Source: Rhodospirillum sp. UBA1311 (GTDB taxonomy: Bacteria; Pseudomonadota; Alphaproteobacteria; Rhodospirillales; Rhodospirillaceae). Taken from it: 15,327 nucleotides of DNA. Positions 13,105 through 15,327 of the stretch are shown here, one piece after another; position 1 is the stretch's first letter; each line of letters begins with the position of its first letter. A model generated the notes under the pieces. The model made no database searches. It saw only the letters and a list, made by a program, of their open reading frames with translations, and was not told the DNA's origin. The stretch covers positions 35,134 to 50,460 of the forward strand of contig DBTR01000018.1 of assembly GCA_002307145.1 (NCBI GenBank), given 5' to 3'. Both the position numbers and the translations under genes were made by a program.

Positions 13105-15327
13105 TCAGTCGGTTTCGCCGTTCGGAACGTCGTCGGCCGATTGCACCGTGTCCCCCGGAACCGCGGCCTCGTCGCCCTCTCCATCGAAGGCGACATCGTC
13201 CTCGTCCATCTCGGCATCGTCCAGGCGGGTGGCCGAAACCACCTGCTCGTCCTCGCCCATGCGGAACAGGGTCACGCCCTGAGTCTTGCGGGCGGCAATG
13301 CGGATATCATGCACCGGCATCCGGATCAACTGTCCACCGTCGCTGACCAGCATCAACTGGTCGGAATCCCGCACCGGGAACGAGGCGACCACGTCGCCGT
13401 TGCGGTCGGTGGCGTCGATATTCATGATCCCCTGCCCGCCACGCCCGGTAACCCGGTATTCGTAGGCGGAGGAGCGCTTGCCGAAGCCGTTGGCGGTGAC
13501 CACCAGCATGAACTGCTCGGCCTCCTTCATTTCCGCGAACAGGTCGTCGCCGATCAGCGACGACGGTTCGACCGTCGCCTCCTCGCCGTCGACGAGGTGC
13601 TCTTCGAGACGGCGGCGCTTGAGATACGCCTCGCGGGTTTCGGAATCGTAGTCGGCGTGACGCAGCACGGTCAGGCCGATCACTTCGTCGTCGTCGGCGA
13701 GGCGGATGCCGCGCACGCCGGTGGACGAGCGCCCGACGAAGACCCGCACGTCGTCGATCGGGAAGCGGATGCACTTGCCCTTGCGGGTGGAGAGGACGAT
13801 GTCGTCCTCCGCCGCGCACGCCCGCACCGAGATCAGGCGGTCGCCGGATTCGAGCTTCATCGCGATCTTGCCGTTCGACATCACGTTGCCGAAGTCGGAA
13901 AGCCGGTTACGGCGTACGTCGCCCCGCGCGGTGGCGAAGGCGATATACATGTTCTCCCACTCGGTCTCGTCCTCGGGCAGGCGGAGGATCGCCGAGATCG
14001 TCTCGTTTTCCTCAAGCGGCAAGAGGTTGACCAGCGGCCGTCCGCGCGACGTCGGATTGCCGAGCGGCAGCTTGTAGGCCTTCAGCTTGTAGGCCATGCC
14101 GAGCGAGGAGAAGAACAACAGCGGCGTGTGGGTGCTGGCGGAATAGACCCGCTGCACGAAGTCCTCGTCGCGCGTCGCCATGCCGGTGCGGCCCTTGCCG
14201 CCGCGCTTCTGCGCGCGATAGGTGGACAGCGGCACGCGCTTGACGTAGCCCTTCGAGCTGTAGGTGAGAACCATGTCCTCGCGCGGGATCAGGTCCTCGA
14301 TGTCGTGCTCGAACTCGTTTTCCTCGAACGTGGTGCGCCGTTTGTCGGCGTAGAGGGCCTTTACCTCGACCATCTCGTCTCGGATGATGCCGTAGAGCTT
14401 CTCGCGCGAGCGCAGGGTTTCGAGATAGTCCTCGATCCGCACGCCGATTTCGGTGAGTTCCTCGTGGATCTTCGACCGTTCGAGACCGGTCAGGCGATGC
14501 AGGCGCAGATCGAGGATCGCGCGGGCCTGGGCGTCGGAGAGGCGATAGGTGCCGTTGACCACGCCACGGCCGGGCTCGTCGATCAGGGCGATCAGCGGCT
14601 CGACGTCGGCGGCGTCCCAATCGCAGTTGGTCAGGGCTTCGCGTGCGGCGTTCGGGTCGCTCGCCGCGCGGATCATCTTGATCACCGCGTCGAGGTTCGC
14701 CACCGCGATCGCGAGGCCGACCAAGACGTGGGCGCGGTCGCGCGCCTTGCCGAGTTCGAATTCGGTGCGGCGCCGCACCACTTCCTCGCGGAAATGGATG
14801 AACGCCTTGATCACGTCTTTGAGCGTCAGGAGCTGCGGGCGGCCCTGGTTGAGCGCCAGCATGTTGACGCCGAACGAACTTTGCAGCGGCGTGAAGCGGT
14901 AGAGCTGGTTGAGCACGACCTCGGGCTGGGCATCGCGCTTCAGCTCGATCACGACGCGCACGCCGCGACGGTCGGACTCGTCGCGCAGCGCCGCAATCCC
15001 CTCGACGCGCTTGTCGCGCACCAGTTCGGCGATCTTCTCGATCATCGAGGCCTTGTTGACCTGGTACGGCACCTCATGGACGATGATCGCCATGCGGTCC
15101 TTGCGGATCTCCTCGATCTCGCAGCGGGCGCGCAGGATCACCGAGCCGCGCCCGGTGGTATACGCGGCGCGCGCCCCGGCGCGGCCGACGATCACGCCGC
15201 CGGTCGGAAAGTCCGGGCCCGGAACGATGACCATAAGGTCTTCGAGCGAGATCTCCGGGTCTTCGATGTAGGCGCAGCAGGCGTCGACGACCTCGCCGAG
15301 GTTATGCGGCGGAATGTTGGTCGCCAT
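13105..15327 (-). CDS. gyrA: DNA gyrase subunit A (C-terminal ~740 residues, cut by window edge)
   Basis: The DNA-cleaving subunit of gyrase, which introduces negative supercoils using ATP hydrolysed by GyrB. The window begins inside the gene at MATNIPPHNL, which in the family lies about 180 residues from the start, so the quinolone-resistance region and the catalytic tyrosine are outside. Visible are the tower and coiled-coil region (for example FIHFREEVVRRRTEFELGKA, AILDLRLHRLTGLE) and the GyrA box QKRGGKG at 14211-14191, which is needed for DNA wrapping and separates gyrase from topoisomerase IV ParC. The beta-pinwheel blades follow (for example VTGRGGQGIMN), then a strongly acidic tail (residues DDAEMDEDD and after). 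It is first in the visible operon with coaD and cyclophilin. Confidence 0.97.
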   Translation of the reverse strand: MATNIPPHNLGEVVDACCAYIEDPEISLEDLMVIVPGPDFPTGGVIVGRAGARAAYTTGRGSVILRARCEIEEIRKDRMAIIVHEVPYQVNKASMIEKIAELVRDKRVEGIAALRDESDRRGVRVVIELKRDAQPEVVLNQLYRFTPLQSSFGVNMLALNQGRPQLLTLKDVIKAFIHFREEVVRRRTEFELGKARDRAHVLVGLAIAVANLDAVIKMIRAASDPNAAREALTNCDWDAADVEPLIALIDEPGRGVVNGTYRLSDAQARAILDLRLHRLTGLERSKIHEELTEIGVRIEDYLETLRSREKLYGIIRDEMVEVKALYADKRRTTFEENEFEHDIEDLIPREDMVLTYSSKGYVKRVPLSTYRAQKRGGKGRTGMATRDEDFVQRVYSASTHTPLLFFSSLGMAYKLKAYKLPLGNPTSRGRPLVNLLPLEENETISAILRLPEDETEWENMYIAFATARGDVRRNRLSDFGNVMSNGKIAMKLESGDRLISVRACAAEDDIVLSTRKGKCIRFPIDDVRVFVGRSSTGVRGIRLADDDEVIGLTVLRHADYDSETREAYLKRRRLEEHLVDGEEATVEPSSLIGDDLFAEMKEAEQFMLVVTANGFGKRSSAYEYRVTGRGGQGIMNIDATDRNGDVVASFPVRDSDQLMLVSDGGQLIRMPVHDIRIAARKTQGVTLFRMGEDEQVVSATRLDDAEMDEDDVAFDGEGDEAAVPGDTVQSADDVPNGETD

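Overview
This is a GC-rich chromosomal segment of an alphaproteobacterium, by gene content most likely from the Rhodospirillales side of the class. Two conserved housekeeping blocks flank an envelope-related middle section. The lineage is inferred from the arrangements sdhE-mfd divergent from recG, and gyrA-coaD-cyclophilin, together with the protein sequences. No species is claimed.

Layout. Positions 1-4420 hold DNA repair and respiration genes. mfd (cut by the left edge) follows sdhE on the minus strand behind a good sigma70-type promoter, and recG is divergent on the plus strand. Positions 4359-5990 hold a DUF502 membrane protein (minus; its tail overlaps the end of recG by 62 nt), a Nudix hydrolase and a small two-helix membrane protein. 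Positions 5987-9946 hold a surface-glycan set: a ChbG/HpnK-type deacetylase (minus), divergent by only 29 bp from a tightly packed plus-strand run of a polyprenyl-phosphate GT2 glycosyltransferase, a multi-pass GT-C-like transferase and a GtrA-type membrane protein. Together these look like a lipid-linked sugar donor and transfer system, possibly with sugar N-deacetylation; the acceptor cannot be read from the window. Positions 9949-11021 hold two divergent lipoprotein genes, a glycine-zipper (17-kDa antigen/SlyB-like) protein and an unrecognised 151-residue lipoprotein.

Positions 11036-11790 differ in composition from the rest. An unrecognised 71-residue protein with a CxC motif has its stop codon in the loop of a perfect 11-bp hairpin, followed by a rho-independent terminator. 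Beyond it lie about 445 bp of AT-richer DNA without a convincing gene (around 38% GC at 11521-11580, against clearly higher GC in the flanking genes). tRNA-Lys(UUU) then has its own promoter and terminator.

Positions 11950-15327 are a minus-strand operon read gyrA (cut by the right edge), coaD, exported cyclophilin-type peptidyl-prolyl isomerase.

Most of the window is ordinary. No defence system, CRISPR array, transposon or prophage was seen. The parts that reward a second look are the small CxC gene with its stop-codon hairpin and AT-rich leader, the glycan cassette, and three tail-to-tail gene junctions with no room for conventional terminators.
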